From assembly GCA_002077065.1 (NCBI GenBank), contig NAJO01000021.1, positions 558,001 through 622,000 on the forward strand: a DNA stretch of 64,000 nt. Direction: 5' to 3'. Under the pieces are notes generated by a model. That model ran no database searches, was not told the origin of the DNA, and saw only the letters and a list, made by a program, of their open reading frames with translations. A program made the position numbers and the translations under genes. Origin of the DNA: Cryoendolithus antarcticus. Taxonomy: Eukaryota > Ascomycota > Dothideomycetes > Cladosporiales > Cladosporiaceae. This document shows positions 53,387 through 63,228 of the stretch, in pieces (the first letter of the stretch is position 1; each line of letters begins with the position of its first letter).

Positions 53387-55510
53387 TCAGTACTCATCAT
53401 CGTCCTTACTCCCCGCAACCCTGCCCACCTTATCCCCCGGTCGGACTCTCTTCCCGCCCTTGAAATGCCTCTTCCCAGCCTTGAGATCTTTCACATCAAT
53501 ATCCTTTTCCAATGCCGTGACAACTTTCGCCTTTCTGCCAGTGAGCTCCTTGCCCTGCTGACTGTACTTGTAATGGAACGGCTGCACTAATGCCCCACCA
53601 CCCTGGCCAGGCGCGAAGAATTGCCGGTCGAGCTTCTGGCCTTTCACGCCCGACGGCATGGGGACGGGGATGTCGTCTTCCGTGGACGCGACGGAGGGAG
53701 CGGCGTGTAGGATTGTGGGAAGGCGTTGCGCTTCGAGTGCTGCGCGGCGTTTGACGGGTAGGAGTTCGGGGGCGAGGGCGTAGATTTCTTCGTTGAATTT
53801 GCGCTCATCTAGAGCCGGGTCACCAGCTTTCAATGGTGGAGGCGGATGACAGAAGAGTAGCTTGCCCTTGACGTAGTCTTTCAGCACGTATCGTGCCGCT
53901 CGACTTTCGTCCGGCTGGCCTTGGCCGGAGGTGAAGAAACCTCGCGCCCGGGCGTGAGCGCGAAGGACTTCTTCACCGGTTGGGATTCCGGTACCGCCTT
54001 CTTCGAGGGGACGAGTGCGGATGGCGATACCGTAGACTGCTTCTAGGAAGGTTTGGGGGATTCGTCGGGCTACGAGAGCAGCCGGGCCGGTGAACTCACG
54101 CAGCTGGTCGATTGGGAGAATGCCATTGCATACGAGCTCCGCTTTTGTCATTGCGAAGTTGGGAAACACCAGACCGGGGCAATCGCACAGAATTACTCGT
54201 TGCGAGAGGTGGATGGTCTGGAAGTGCTTTGTCTTTCCCGGCGTGGCGGAGACGGAAACCTTCTTACTGCCGAGGAGGGCGTTGATGGTGCTGGATTTTC
54301 CGACGTTGGGGTAGCCTACTAGACCGATTTGGGTCTTGCGCGATGGATTCGAGGGATCTGAGGATGAGGCTTGTTGGGGAGAATGTCGGAGGAAGAGAGC
54401 TTCGAGGTCTTCTGTCGTAAGGATCCTGACCTGTTCTTCGAGGGAGAGTGGCACGTCCTGCGTTGGTGGTGGTTGATCTTGATCCTCCTCAGCAGAAAGA
54501 TCATGCTCTTCATCGTCCTCCCACTCTACTTCCTCGTCTTCGCCGGCGTTGAGCTCGACCTTGTCGGCTCGTGCGGCGAGCTTATTGTCGTCATCTGCGT
54601 CTATAACTTCCTCTACATCTTCCTCCTTCAGCTCACCGTCTTGGCCGTCAACATCGACATCGTCATCGCCAGACTCGTCGCTCTCTTCTTCATGCTCCCT
54701 CGCCTCATTGATCTCCTTCGCCAGCTCAGCCGAGAAGAAGCGGAAGTTGATCCCCTTGGCCATGAAGTACTCCGCCCAAGCTGTCCTTTGCTTCGAGGTC
54801 ATCATATCCGCCTTGTTGACAAGGAGGAGATTGTTCTTCCTCTTATCAACTTCCTTCACATACCGCTCCAGATCCTCACTGCGGAACTCTAATGGGTTCC
54901 TCGCATCGACAATCTGCACCACCAGGTCCGCCCTCTCAATGACTCTCCACAGCTGCCTCCAAACTTCCAGATTCCGCTCAAAGGGCGTCATTAGTAAGTC
55001 CTCCACCTCCTGCAGCTCAGCCAGACTTCGCCGCCACTCGAGAAAACTCTGCTTCTCCCTCTCGTCCAGTTCTCGTGCAGTGGTGTTGGCATCCCAAGCC
55101 GGCCGCCTTGGAACCGTCAACTTACTCCTCTGCGCATTCATCTTCCTCACCACCCCGCTCTCCTCGGCACTACTCAGCAAATACGGATTCCGCTGATCCG
55201 TATGAACAATCTTGACGTTGTTCATCTTCTCTGCCGTGAAATCCGTCCCCGCCAACTCTGCAGTCGACAGAAACTCATCCAGCGCTCCTTGCTCAGTCAC
55301 AGACCGCATCTTCACCCAGTCTGCTTCCTTGGCAGCGTTTGTAATGTACTCGTTTCCGAATTGATCGCGACGCTTGATGGCGCCTTCGCCGGCTTGTTGG
55401 GAGTTGTTTGTCGTTTTCTGCTTGTGCATGTTGGATTTGCCGCGGCCGAAGCGGTCGTTCATCAGGGAGTTGCCCAGGCCGACGGCGTTCTTGCTCTTTG
55501 CGAGGACCAT
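53387..55510 (-). CDS. LSG1: large-subunit GTPase Lsg1
   Basis: 707 aa, one exon, from ATG 55510 (MVLAKSKNAVGLGNSLMNDR). It is a circularly permuted GTPase of the YlqF/Nug family: G4 (LLLVNKADMM, ~232) comes before G1 (GYPNVGKSST, ~407) and G3 (DCPG, ~450). An acidic insert (~270-350, EESDESGDDD onward) is typical of eukaryotic Lsg1. The C-terminus is lysine-rich (GKRHFKGGKRVRPGDK). Lsg1 acts in the cytoplasm on late pre-60S particles, releasing the export adaptor Nmd3. It is head to head with LTV1, which does an analogous late job for 40S. Confidence 0.95.
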   Translation of the reverse strand: MVLAKSKNAVGLGNSLMNDRFGRGKSNMHKQKTTNNSQQAGEGAIKRRDQFGNEYITNAAKEADWVKMRSVTEQGALDEFLSTAELAGTDFTAEKMNNVKIVHTDQRNPYLLSSAEESGVVRKMNAQRSKLTVPRRPAWDANTTARELDEREKQSFLEWRRSLAELQEVEDLLMTPFERNLEVWRQLWRVIERADLVVQIVDARNPLEFRSEDLERYVKEVDKRKNNLLLVNKADMMTSKQRTAWAEYFMAKGINFRFFSAELAKEINEAREHEEESDESGDDDVDVDGQDGELKEEDVEEVIDADDDNKLAARADKVELNAGEDEEVEWEDDEEHDLSAEEDQDQPPPTQDVPLSLEEQVRILTTEDLEALFLRHSPQQASSSDPSNPSRKTQIGLVGYPNVGKSSTINALLGSKKVSVSATPGKTKHFQTIHLSQRVILCDCPGLVFPNFAMTKAELVCNGILPIDQLREFTGPAALVARRIPQTFLEAVYGIAIRTRPLEEGGTGIPTGEEVLRAHARARGFFTSGQGQPDESRAARYVLKDYVKGKLLFCHPPPPLKAGDPALDERKFNEEIYALAPELLPVKRRAALEAQRLPTILHAAPSVASTEDDIPVPMPSGVKGQKLDRQFFAPGQGGGALVQPFHYKYSQQGKELTGRKAKVVTALEKDIDVKDLKAGKRHFKGGKRVRPGDKVGRVAGSKDDDEY

Positions 55511-55851
55511 GATGGTGGTCGTGGAGGGGAGTTATTGGCGTAGCGCCTGGTCGTGCCGAAGTCTTTGGGACCGCCCTAGCGAGTAGGCAGTGCGTCCTGG
55601 GTATCTGTGCTGGCTTTGTGAAGACCAGTATATTTGCCACGCTGTATATAGCCTTGTGCAGAGATGTCGTGTGCTTAGTCAATATTCACATGTCGAAGTG
55701 AGTCTTCACAGAGATCGGGACCGGAACGCTTCCCCGCTGATGTCGTGAGGCTCTACAGCCCTGCCAAAGTCTGGATTGCACCGGAGAAATCTAATTGATA
55801 TTCGGTCTGCTTGGACCATACGACTCCAGGTACAGTGCAACCATCGCCAAG
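55511..55851. promoter_or_regulatory. shared promoter, LSG1 and LTV1
   Basis: 341 bases between the two start codons of ribosome-assembly genes. I see no exact copy of a well-known yeast ribosome-biogenesis element (PAC or RRPE), but these are poorly conserved in filamentous fungi. Confidence 0.5.
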
Positions 55852-57396
55852 ATGCCTCGCCGCAAAGCCTTCGACAAGAAGACGGCGACAACCTTCGCCC
55901 TCGTCCACCGCGCACAAAATGACCCGCTTATCAACGACGATGAAGCCCCCTCCATGGTCTTCGCTGAGAAGCAGACTCGGCACGTTCCAGACGAAGACCT
56001 CAATACACTCCCCTCGTCCTCATCTGCGTCAGCCGTTTCCAGCACAAGCACACGCAGCCGCAAAGTAAAGCAAAGAGGCGACCTGGAAGACGAGTTCGGC
56101 GTTGCTTTCCTCCCTAACGAGGGTCAAGCAGCAGAACACGGCGTCTTCTTCGACGACACGCAGTATGACTACATGCAGCATATGCGTGACTTGGGCACGG
56201 GTCAAGGGCCAGTGACATGGGTTCCTGCTGCCCAGCCAAAAGGGAAAGGGAAGGGCAAGCAGAAGCTCGAGGATGCGCTGAGGGATATGGACATAGGCGG
56301 GAGCGATGACTTGCAGAGCCTGGGTCAGAGCAGTATGGCGAGTAGTGTCGCTCGAAGTCTGCTACCTGAGGAAGTCCTGCCGAGTGAGTTCGTGATGCGA
56401 AGGAGCTATCAGGATCAGCAGGACGTGCCGGATGAGATTGCGGGTTTTCAGCCGGATATGGATCCGCGGCTACGCGAGGCGCTGGAGGCACTGGAGGACG
56501 AAGAGTATGTCGACGATGAGGATGATGACTTGTTTGGGGAGTTGACGAAGGAGGGAAGGGAGGTGGAGATCGACGAGTGGGAACGACTGGGGGAGCAGCA
56601 GATGTTCACAGAGGGAGAAGCAGAGCTGGATAATGGGTGGGAGAGCGATGTCACAGTGACTGCCAAGGATACAGCAAGACGAGAACCTGCATCACTACCC
56701 GAACTAGACCTCACTCAGGAACCGACAGCGCCCACCGACGTCCAAGCCGAGCCCCCCGCCGACCCAACCTCCGGGGCCTGGTTCGACGAATTCAAGAAAT
56801 TCAAATCCGCCTCCAAAGACGCTTCCTCCGGCGCAACTCCCAACGCCCCGCCCTCAGCCCTAGCCTCCTCGGCCCTCTTCTCCACAGCCACAGGCCGGAC
56901 GAAGAAGCGCAAAGGCGCCAAGACCAGCACGACGAACTACTCCATGAGCTCTTCCGCATTGCTACGAACGGATCAGCAAACGCTGCTAGACTCCCGCTTC
57001 GATAAGGTGGAGAAGCTGTATGCGCTTGATGAGTTCGGGGACGAAGACGACGACGAGAATATGCCATTCAACGACACGACCTCACTCGCCTCAGGCATGA
57101 CAGGCGGGACCAACGCCTCGAGAATATCGCGCTACAGCACAAAGTCTGGTATCTCCAATGCCAGCGGAATCTCGAGCTATAGCCGCGCGACTGATAGCGA
57201 AGCGCCGCTGCTGGAACGGAGTGACTTCAGTAATATCATGGATGAGTTTCTAGGCGGGCATTCGAAGCAGGGCAAGACTGGCAAGAGGGTGAAGAAGAGT
57301 GGGTTCCAGACTGGGATGGAGCAGCTGGATGAGGTGAGGCGGCAGTTGGGGCCGGCAAGGTTTGGAGCGAAGGCGAAGGTGGGGAGTGTTGGGTGA
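55852..57396 (+). CDS. LTV1: 40S ribosome assembly factor Ltv1
   Basis: 514 aa, one exon, from ATG 55852 (MPRRKAFDKKTATTFALVHR); the frame is open 19 codons further up. The N-terminal signature of Ltv1 is clear: KTATTFALVHRAQNDPLIND, then DLEDEFGVAF and FFDDTQYDYMQHMRDLG, and PEEVLPSEFVM in the middle. The rest is acidic and low in order, with DERFDKVEKLY-type text (DSRFDKVEKLYALDEFGDED) near 385 and a basic end. Ltv1 binds pre-40S particles with Enp1 and Rps3 and leaves after phosphorylation, a late step of small-subunit maturation and export. Confidence 0.93.
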   Translation: MPRRKAFDKKTATTFALVHRAQNDPLINDDEAPSMVFAEKQTRHVPDEDLNTLPSSSSASAVSSTSTRSRKVKQRGDLEDEFGVAFLPNEGQAAEHGVFFDDTQYDYMQHMRDLGTGQGPVTWVPAAQPKGKGKGKQKLEDALRDMDIGGSDDLQSLGQSSMASSVARSLLPEEVLPSEFVMRRSYQDQQDVPDEIAGFQPDMDPRLREALEALEDEEYVDDEDDDLFGELTKEGREVEIDEWERLGEQQMFTEGEAELDNGWESDVTVTAKDTARREPASLPELDLTQEPTAPTDVQAEPPADPTSGAWFDEFKKFKSASKDASSGATPNAPPSALASSALFSTATGRTKKRKGAKTSTTNYSMSSSALLRTDQQTLLDSRFDKVEKLYALDEFGDEDDDENMPFNDTTSLASGMTGGTNASRISRYSTKSGISNASGISSYSRATDSEAPLLERSDFSNIMDEFLGGHSKQGKTGKRVKKSGFQTGMEQLDEVRRQLGPARFGAKAKVGSVG

Positions 57397-58100
57397 GAGC
57401 ACGGGAGAGGTTAATCGCTGCCTGGACACGCTCGACGAGGACCCACGATTCGAACACGATGGTATGCCTTCAAAACTGAATCCGACGACAGGACGCCGCG
57501 AGCTGCGAAGAAGAGACTGCTTCTCCGGATCGAATGGCAAGATTGGACGCGAATGGGATTTGGGTGAGGCAATCGGCGCCCAGCTGCAAAGTCCTGAGGC
57601 GCTGGAGTGAGATTTCCGGGGTCGAGGCAAAGCATGCTGATGCGCACGCCGCCCATGCTGCGAAGTAGAAGAGGCGGCATCGATTGCCCAAGCTACGGTG
57701 TCAGTATTCCCCGTCACTACATGCCATTGCAGCGCACTCGTCAGCATAGCAAGGCTGTTGTCAGATGTTCACTTATCACGCCAAGGATCTGGCGGTTTGC
57801 ACAATTGAGCACGAATGCTGGTTCGTATAAGCGTAATCACTATCACGGCCCCTGTTGGATGCCTTTGGCTTGGTTGTAGCGAACACTAAGTCTTTTTTGG
57901 CTCTTACTGCATTTCTCAGCGAACGTTGCTCAGTATTCCTCGATTGTTAGCGCACATCATGGCATGTCTCTTTCGTCCTCGGTGGTGGTCAGGGCTGCTG
58001 TGGCAGGCGGCTTATAAGGATTTCGAGTACCCAGGCATGATAAGATCTACCCATAGCAACTCGATCAGCACTTCCTCACGGTCCCTAGAATCCAGAAAAG
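57397..58100. other. intergenic region, LTV1 to MFS remnant
   Basis: 704 bases on the same strand. A T-loop-like sequence near 57447-57460 is not part of a foldable tRNA. No other feature seen. Confidence 0.4.
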
Positions 58101-59822
58101 ATGCAGAGTCTTCTCAAGTATCGACGCATTCAAATCGCTGCTAAGCAGCGTACCGCAGCCCCGAAGGAGACGCCTCCGACGCGAACTTCTGATGAGGTAC
58201 GTGGCGTCCACCTGTACCAGCCAGAGACTGGCGTTGCTCACTGCCTCCAGAATAGCGACGTCGTCCCACTAGAGCGTACGCCCAACGACGCAGCTGCCAC
58301 GAGCATTAAAGAGCCAAAGTGCAACGACGGCGAGAAAGCTGAAGCCATCGACTATGCAGTTGCCTTTGACGGCCCACACGCTCCGCACAACCCCATGGAC
58401 TGGCCCTTGTGGAAGAAGTTCCTTATAATGGTCTCACAGCCTGCGTGGCTTTCACAGTCGGCTTCGGCTCCTCGATCGCCTCGCCTGTCATCCCACAGGC
58501 CTCAGCAGAGTTCCATGTCAGCGAAGAAGCCGAGCCCCTGGCCACAGTGCTCTTCCTCGTTGGCTTTGGCGTCGGTGCACCATTCGCCGGACCACTCTCA
58601 GAGACGTTCGGGCGGACCCCGGTCTATATCGGCACGCTGGCGCTCTTCTGCTGCTGGGTGCTCGGCGCGGCGCTGAGTCCTACCTTTGGAGCCCAGCTGG
58701 TCTTCAAGTTCTTGTCCGGCTTCTTCGGCTCGACTGCTTTCACGACGGCAGGTGGGACTCTTGGCGACACCTTCGATCACCAGATGCGCGGGAAGATCTT
58801 CCCGTGGTTCGGAGCTGTTGCGCTGTTCGGGCCCATGGTCGCACCTGTTGTGGGAGCTTACGTGGGGCAGTCTGGCATGGACTGGCGTTGGGTCGAATGG
58901 ATCACACTTTGCATCGCTGGCGGCTTGCTGGTGGCTATGATTCTCTTCCTGCCAGAAACGTATGCACCTGTGCTTCTCAGCTGGAAGGCAGCCGTGCTAC
59001 GAGATGCCACGAGTGACGTACGTAACCAGCGCCCACTGGAGCAAGCCGGTGAGAGTAGCCTCGCCCGCAAACTCGGTGAGGCACTGTACCGTCCCTTGTC
59101 AATGCTGATCACGGAGCCGATCGTTATACTCCTCACGGCATACCTCACTTTCGTCTACATCGTCTCCTTCTCCTTCTTTACCGGAGCGCCGTTCATCTTC
59201 GCAGGAGCTTACGGCTTCGACCAAGGCAGCACATACCTGATGTTCATCAGCGTCGTAGTTGGCCTCTGGACTTGCGCGTTTGCATCTCCACTCGATGGGC
59301 TGCTAATAGGTCGGGAGTACAAGGAAGCCTTGGCTGCTGGTAAGTCGCACGCGGAGCCCAAAGCGATGCTCTGGTGGGCCATGATCGCTGCGCCGTTGCT
59401 GCCCATAAGTTTGTTTTGGGTGGCCTGGAGTGACTTTCCGGGTACGTCGTACTGGAGTCCGACCATCGCGTAAGTAAGATCAGTCCAAGACTGCACAGCA
59501 CGAATTCCTGACTAGAATGCATAGATGCGCACTCTTCGGCTTCTCCCTGCTCTCTCTCTTCCTCTCAAGTTACATATAAATTATCCACACCTTCACGCGC
59601 TATGCCGCATCGGCTCTCGTCGCCTCGACCTTGGTCCGATATGTCGTCGGCGGCTGCATGGTGATCGTCGCGATTCCGATGTACGAGAACCTTGGCACTC
59701 ACAAGGCGACTACAGTGTTGGCGGGGATTGCTGTTGGCTTCGTGCCGGTACCGTATCTGCTGTACTGGTTTGGCCAGAGGATCAGGGGAGCCAGTCGAAG
59801 GGTGGGAGGCGGGCATGCGTGA
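58101..59822 (+). pseudogene. MFS transporter remnant with one frameshift and one nonsense codon
   Basis: The body is a DHA1-type MFS transporter. The start at 58101 opens a hydrophilic N-terminus that reaches the conserved NPMDWPLWKKFLIM. Directly after it, near 58431, the homologous text continues in another frame (LTACVAFTVGFGSSIASPV); no intron fits there, so one base seems lost. A normal intron follows (59470-59524, GTAAGT...CATAG), and the next exon reads CALFGFSLLSLFLSSY, then TAA at 59577-59579, then IIHTFTRYAASAL to a normal end at 59820-59822. The TAA stands where the family usually has Tyr. A possible in-frame intron (58197-58250) changes nothing. Two independent lesions argue for a pseudogene over a sequencing error. 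Confidence 0.8.
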
Positions 59823-59968
59823 AGCCTTTTAAGCGGCTATGACGTGTCATAATAAAGGTGAGACAATCACATCCTGGGCGAGCTTGTCAACATCGGCTGG
59901 ACTGTTTTGTGCAGTGCCTCCTAGCTCAGCTTCGATACCTTCCAGTTCTCAATCTGCAATCACCCATG

Positions 59969-61747
59969 TCACACCTTCCTCTTCTTCGCATCCGGCCCAG
60001 TCTCCTCCTCTCCCTCACTAATCTCAGCATAAATAGTCTCCGGCTGCGTCTCCTTCCACGCATTAGTGAACAACGGATCATTCTTCGCCTTATCAGCATA
60101 CTTCAGCAACGCCTCCCTCGGGTCCTCATCCCGCAAACTGCTCAGCGGGATTTCCCGCCTCACGTACTCCTCATCCGGATTTCCCTTCGCGAAAGGCGTC
60201 GTCACAGGAACGTGAGGCCGTCTCGGATCGCGGCTCTTACCAGACTGGGTGAGGCCAATGGTGGGATGACGTGATGCGAAGGATGTGGCCGAGGTCTGAC
60301 CTGAGCCGGGCACCATGATGGCTGCGTCTGAGATGCCGTGCGCGAGGTCCATGGTGAAGTTTGCGTCGTCGTCTATGTGGCGGCGTTTTGGGGCGCGGGA
60401 CATGACTAGTTTGGCGCCGGCGGTGGAAGTGGAGGGATTGTAGAGAATCGTTGTTGCGCCGTTTGCGGAGCCGGTGATGATTTGATTGAGCTTGGGGTGC
60501 CAGAGAACTGTGATCAGAGGGGTGTTCGGAGTCACGGGTGTCACGAGCTCGGAGCGCAGGGTGGCGGAGTTGAGAATGTGCAGATGGCCAGTCTCGGAGC
60601 CGGTATAGATGTTTGAGGAATTCGGGGAAAAGCGGACGCTTGTTGTCGGGTATTGGAACGATGTCGAGGTATGCGAGATAGTAGCGATTGGTTGCTTAAA
60701 CTTCCGCGTGTCCCACAACTTGATCGTGTCGTCGCCACCGCGTGTCACTATCATCCTGCCATCCGCACTGATGTCAAGTCCACTTGTCCAGGTATCTGCT
60801 TTGTGTGCGTCTCGCACTTCAGCAGCAGGTCTGCTATAGGGACCCTCACCACTCCACATGACCAGACTTCCGTCAAGTGCAGTTGAGAAGAGGACATTGT
60901 TGCCACCGCCTAACGGCGATCCCCATGCCACTGCGGTCATGCGCGAGCGTCCCGCTGATCCAGCTGCTCTCGACTTGTGAACAATGACCTCCTTCTGCGC
61001 TCTCGCATTGTTAAGGTCCCAGATCCTGAGTGTGCTGTCAGTCCCAGCAGTCACGCACAGATTGCGGTTCGTAGGGTGCCATGTCCCTGTAGTGACTTCC
61101 GAGACATGGCCCTTGGTGTTGTGCATGTCCCGCAGATACATGTCACCCTTCGCGAACTCCGTAAGTACCTCGCCATCGCGTGAGAGTATCTTTGCCTGCG
61201 GTAATGCAGTCGTTACAAGTATGTGCCCAGCCGACAGCGGGTTGAATACAGCCTGATTGATCGGATGGTTTTCGGCATTCGAAATCGACTTTGACACTGA
61301 CGGATCCACTGACTTGAACGCTCGTATTGTGTTCGGAGTCATCGACGCAAAGTCGTGGAACTTGAGCATGCAGTCCATGGAGCCAGTGACCAGCCTGCCT
61401 CCAGAGGGATCTACCGTCACAGTTGTTACCGCCTTATCGTGGGTCTTAATGAGAATTTCGTGGGAGACTGGGAACTCGTCGTCGTCGTCATCGTCATCGC
61501 TATCGCTGTCATCGTCTTGCTTCCCGCGACTATCGCTTTCGTGGTTCTCTGCGCTCGAGTCGCCCTGCGCGGTGGATTTGCCGCCGTTCGCTCCTCTTGC
61601 AGGTCCTCCAGATCGTCGACTCAACTCTAACTGCTTCTTCACGTTCGCCTCTCTCGTTTGCTTGCCGAAGGACGATGTGCCAAGGAAGTTCTGCAACTCT
61701 TCATTCTCCTCGACGATCGGCTCTTCCTGTTCGTCGTGCGAGCTCAT
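59969..61747 (-). CDS. WD40-repeat protein, WDR70 type
   Basis: 592 aa, one exon, from ATG 61747 (MSSHDEQEEPIVEENEELQN). The N-terminal ~90 residues are charged, with an acidic run (DDDSDSDDDDDDDE), and are followed by a seven-bladed WD40 propeller (~95-440; SMDCMLKFHDF, GTDSTLRIWDLNNA, ALDGSLVMWSG, GGDDTIKLWDTRKF, GSETGHLHILN). The conserved C-terminal part (~480-592: APKRRHIDDDANFTMDLAHG, DPREALLKYADKAKNDPLFTNAWKETQP) is what marks the WDR70/GAD-1 group. WDR70 has been linked to histone H2B ubiquitylation and DNA-break resection. It is divergent from the PNP gene. Confidence 0.87.
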   Translation of the reverse strand: MSSHDEQEEPIVEENEELQNFLGTSSFGKQTREANVKKQLELSRRSGGPARGANGGKSTAQGDSSAENHESDSRGKQDDDSDSDDDDDDDEFPVSHEILIKTHDKAVTTVTVDPSGGRLVTGSMDCMLKFHDFASMTPNTIRAFKSVDPSVSKSISNAENHPINQAVFNPLSAGHILVTTALPQAKILSRDGEVLTEFAKGDMYLRDMHNTKGHVSEVTTGTWHPTNRNLCVTAGTDSTLRIWDLNNARAQKEVIVHKSRAAGSAGRSRMTAVAWGSPLGGGNNVLFSTALDGSLVMWSGEGPYSRPAAEVRDAHKADTWTSGLDISADGRMIVTRGGDDTIKLWDTRKFKQPIATISHTSTSFQYPTTSVRFSPNSSNIYTGSETGHLHILNSATLRSELVTPVTPNTPLITVLWHPKLNQIITGSANGATTILYNPSTSTAGAKLVMSRAPKRRHIDDDANFTMDLAHGISDAAIMVPGSGQTSATSFASRHPTIGLTQSGKSRDPRRPHVPVTTPFAKGNPDEEYVRREIPLSSLRDEDPREALLKYADKAKNDPLFTNAWKETQPETIYAEISEGEEETGPDAKKRKV

Positions 61748-62043
61748 ATTTTGTGTTGTGTAGAAAGTAGGAAAGTCAGGCTGATAGAGACACTTCCACC
61801 TACTGTAGCCGATGTTCCAAGTCACCAGAGAGTATTCATTGTGGACCACAGCACGCTTCGTGGAATGCAACGTGCTCGGTTCACACGAAGACGTCTTCGC
61901 ACAAGTGCATACAAATGAGTGCCCATCTCAGGCGTCAATTCAGGCATGACTATTCACACATACCCCTGCCCCTGCCCCTGCACCTGCCCAGGAATCATCA
62001 CCCCACCCTCGCACCTTCCCCCTCCACCTCCCTTCATCTAGCA

Positions 62044-63183
62044 ATGGAACTCCTCAACCACGCCGCCCACCTCTACCACTCCTTTTCCCATCTCTCACAC
62101 TCCCTCTCCGAAGCCCACGACGAGATGCTGCCCACGGCTTTCCACCGCGCCACAGAAACCGTCACACACCTCCGCCGCAAGCTACCCCAACACCTAGCCA
62201 CGCCGCGTGTAGCGATAGTATGTGGCAGTGGGCTGGGCGGGCTGGTGGATCTGGTAGATGCGGAGGGGAGAGAGGAGTGGAAGTATGAGGATGTGCCGGG
62301 GTTTCCGAAGAGTACTGGTGAGTGACGGGAAGGGGATCAGGCACCTGGAGGGGAGAAGGCTGACAGAGAGCAGTGGTAGGACACGCAGGGAAGTTGGTGT
62401 TTGGGACTATGAGCGAGACAAAAATACCCGTGGTGCTGTTGGTGGGGCGAGCGCAGTCAGTACATCATGAAGCTAAGTGGGAGAAAGATCTCTTTGCTCA
62501 TTCATTCCTTTCTGTACAGTTTCTATGAAGGGCACTCTATGGACACGGTCACTTTCGCGACGAGAGTGTGTAAGGTGTTGGGTGTGGAGACGATGCTTCT
62601 GACCAACGCCGCCGGTGGACTGAACTCAGCATATGAGGTGGGCGACATCGTGTGTTTGAACGATCATCTGAACCTGGCTGGGTTGGTTGGCTTCCATCCC
62701 CTGCGCGGCCAGAACGAGGAAGACTTCGGCGTAAGGTTTCCGCCACTGTCGGATGCATATGACCTTTCGTTGCGGCAGCTGGCGTACACGTCGTGGCAGC
62801 AACTGCGGACACAGCAGCCCAGCAATCGAAAGATGCACGAAGGCGTGTATGCATTTGTAGCAGGACCCACGTACGAGACTAGAGCCGAGTGCCGTATGCT
62901 CAGCAACCTCGGTGCAGATGTGGTGGGCATGAGTACCGTACCGGAGATCATCGTGGCCAGGCACAGTGGGATGCGCGTGCTAGCGTTCAGCCTGGTGACG
63001 AACAAGGCTGTGCTCGATTCAGTGCCCAAGGGAGATGATCCATCGCTGCAAGGACTGTCGCGCGAGCAGCTTGCCGAGCGGCTGAGTCGTGGCGTAGCGA
63101 ACCACGAGGAGGTGCTCGAGGCCGGAAAGCAGGCTGCGATCGACATGCAGGGGCTTGTGCTTCGAATCGTGGGCCAGCTGTAG
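62044..63183 (+). CDS. PNP1: purine nucleoside phosphorylase
   Basis: Exons 62044-62317, 62374-62455 and 62520-63183, 339 aa. Intron 1 (GTGAGT...GAGCAG, 56 bases) joins FPKST to VVGHAGKLVFG; intron 2 (GTCAGT...GTACAG, 64 bases) joins VVLLVGRA to HFYEGHSMDTV. Motifs: phosphate-binding GSGLGGL (~60), GRAHFYEG, LLTNAAGGLN, and VVGMSTVPEIIVARH (the guanosine/inosine family signature). It cleaves inosine and guanosine with phosphate to give the base and ribose-1-phosphate in the cytosol, part of purine salvage. The N-terminal ~45 residues are extra relative to the bacterial family. A short CCCCTG tandem repeat lies in the leader region near 61967-61984. Confidence 0.93.
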
Positions 63184-63228
63184 TGGCTGGGAGGATCAAG
63201 GAGTAGTGCAATCAAACGAAGGTCCTCT

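Noticed and set aside
57440..57465. T-loop-like TTCGAAT on the minus strand suggesting a tRNA
   Set aside because: The flanking stem pairs mostly by wobble, and no matching acceptor or anticodon stem is found.
58197..58250. In-frame 54-base intron-like stretch (GTACGT...CTCCAG) in the MFS remnant
   Set aside because: It may be a real intron, but it does not repair either lesion, so it does not change the pseudogene call.
61967..61984. CCCCTG tandem copies before PNP1
   Set aside because: A few copies of a simple sequence in a leader region; no reason to call it functional.
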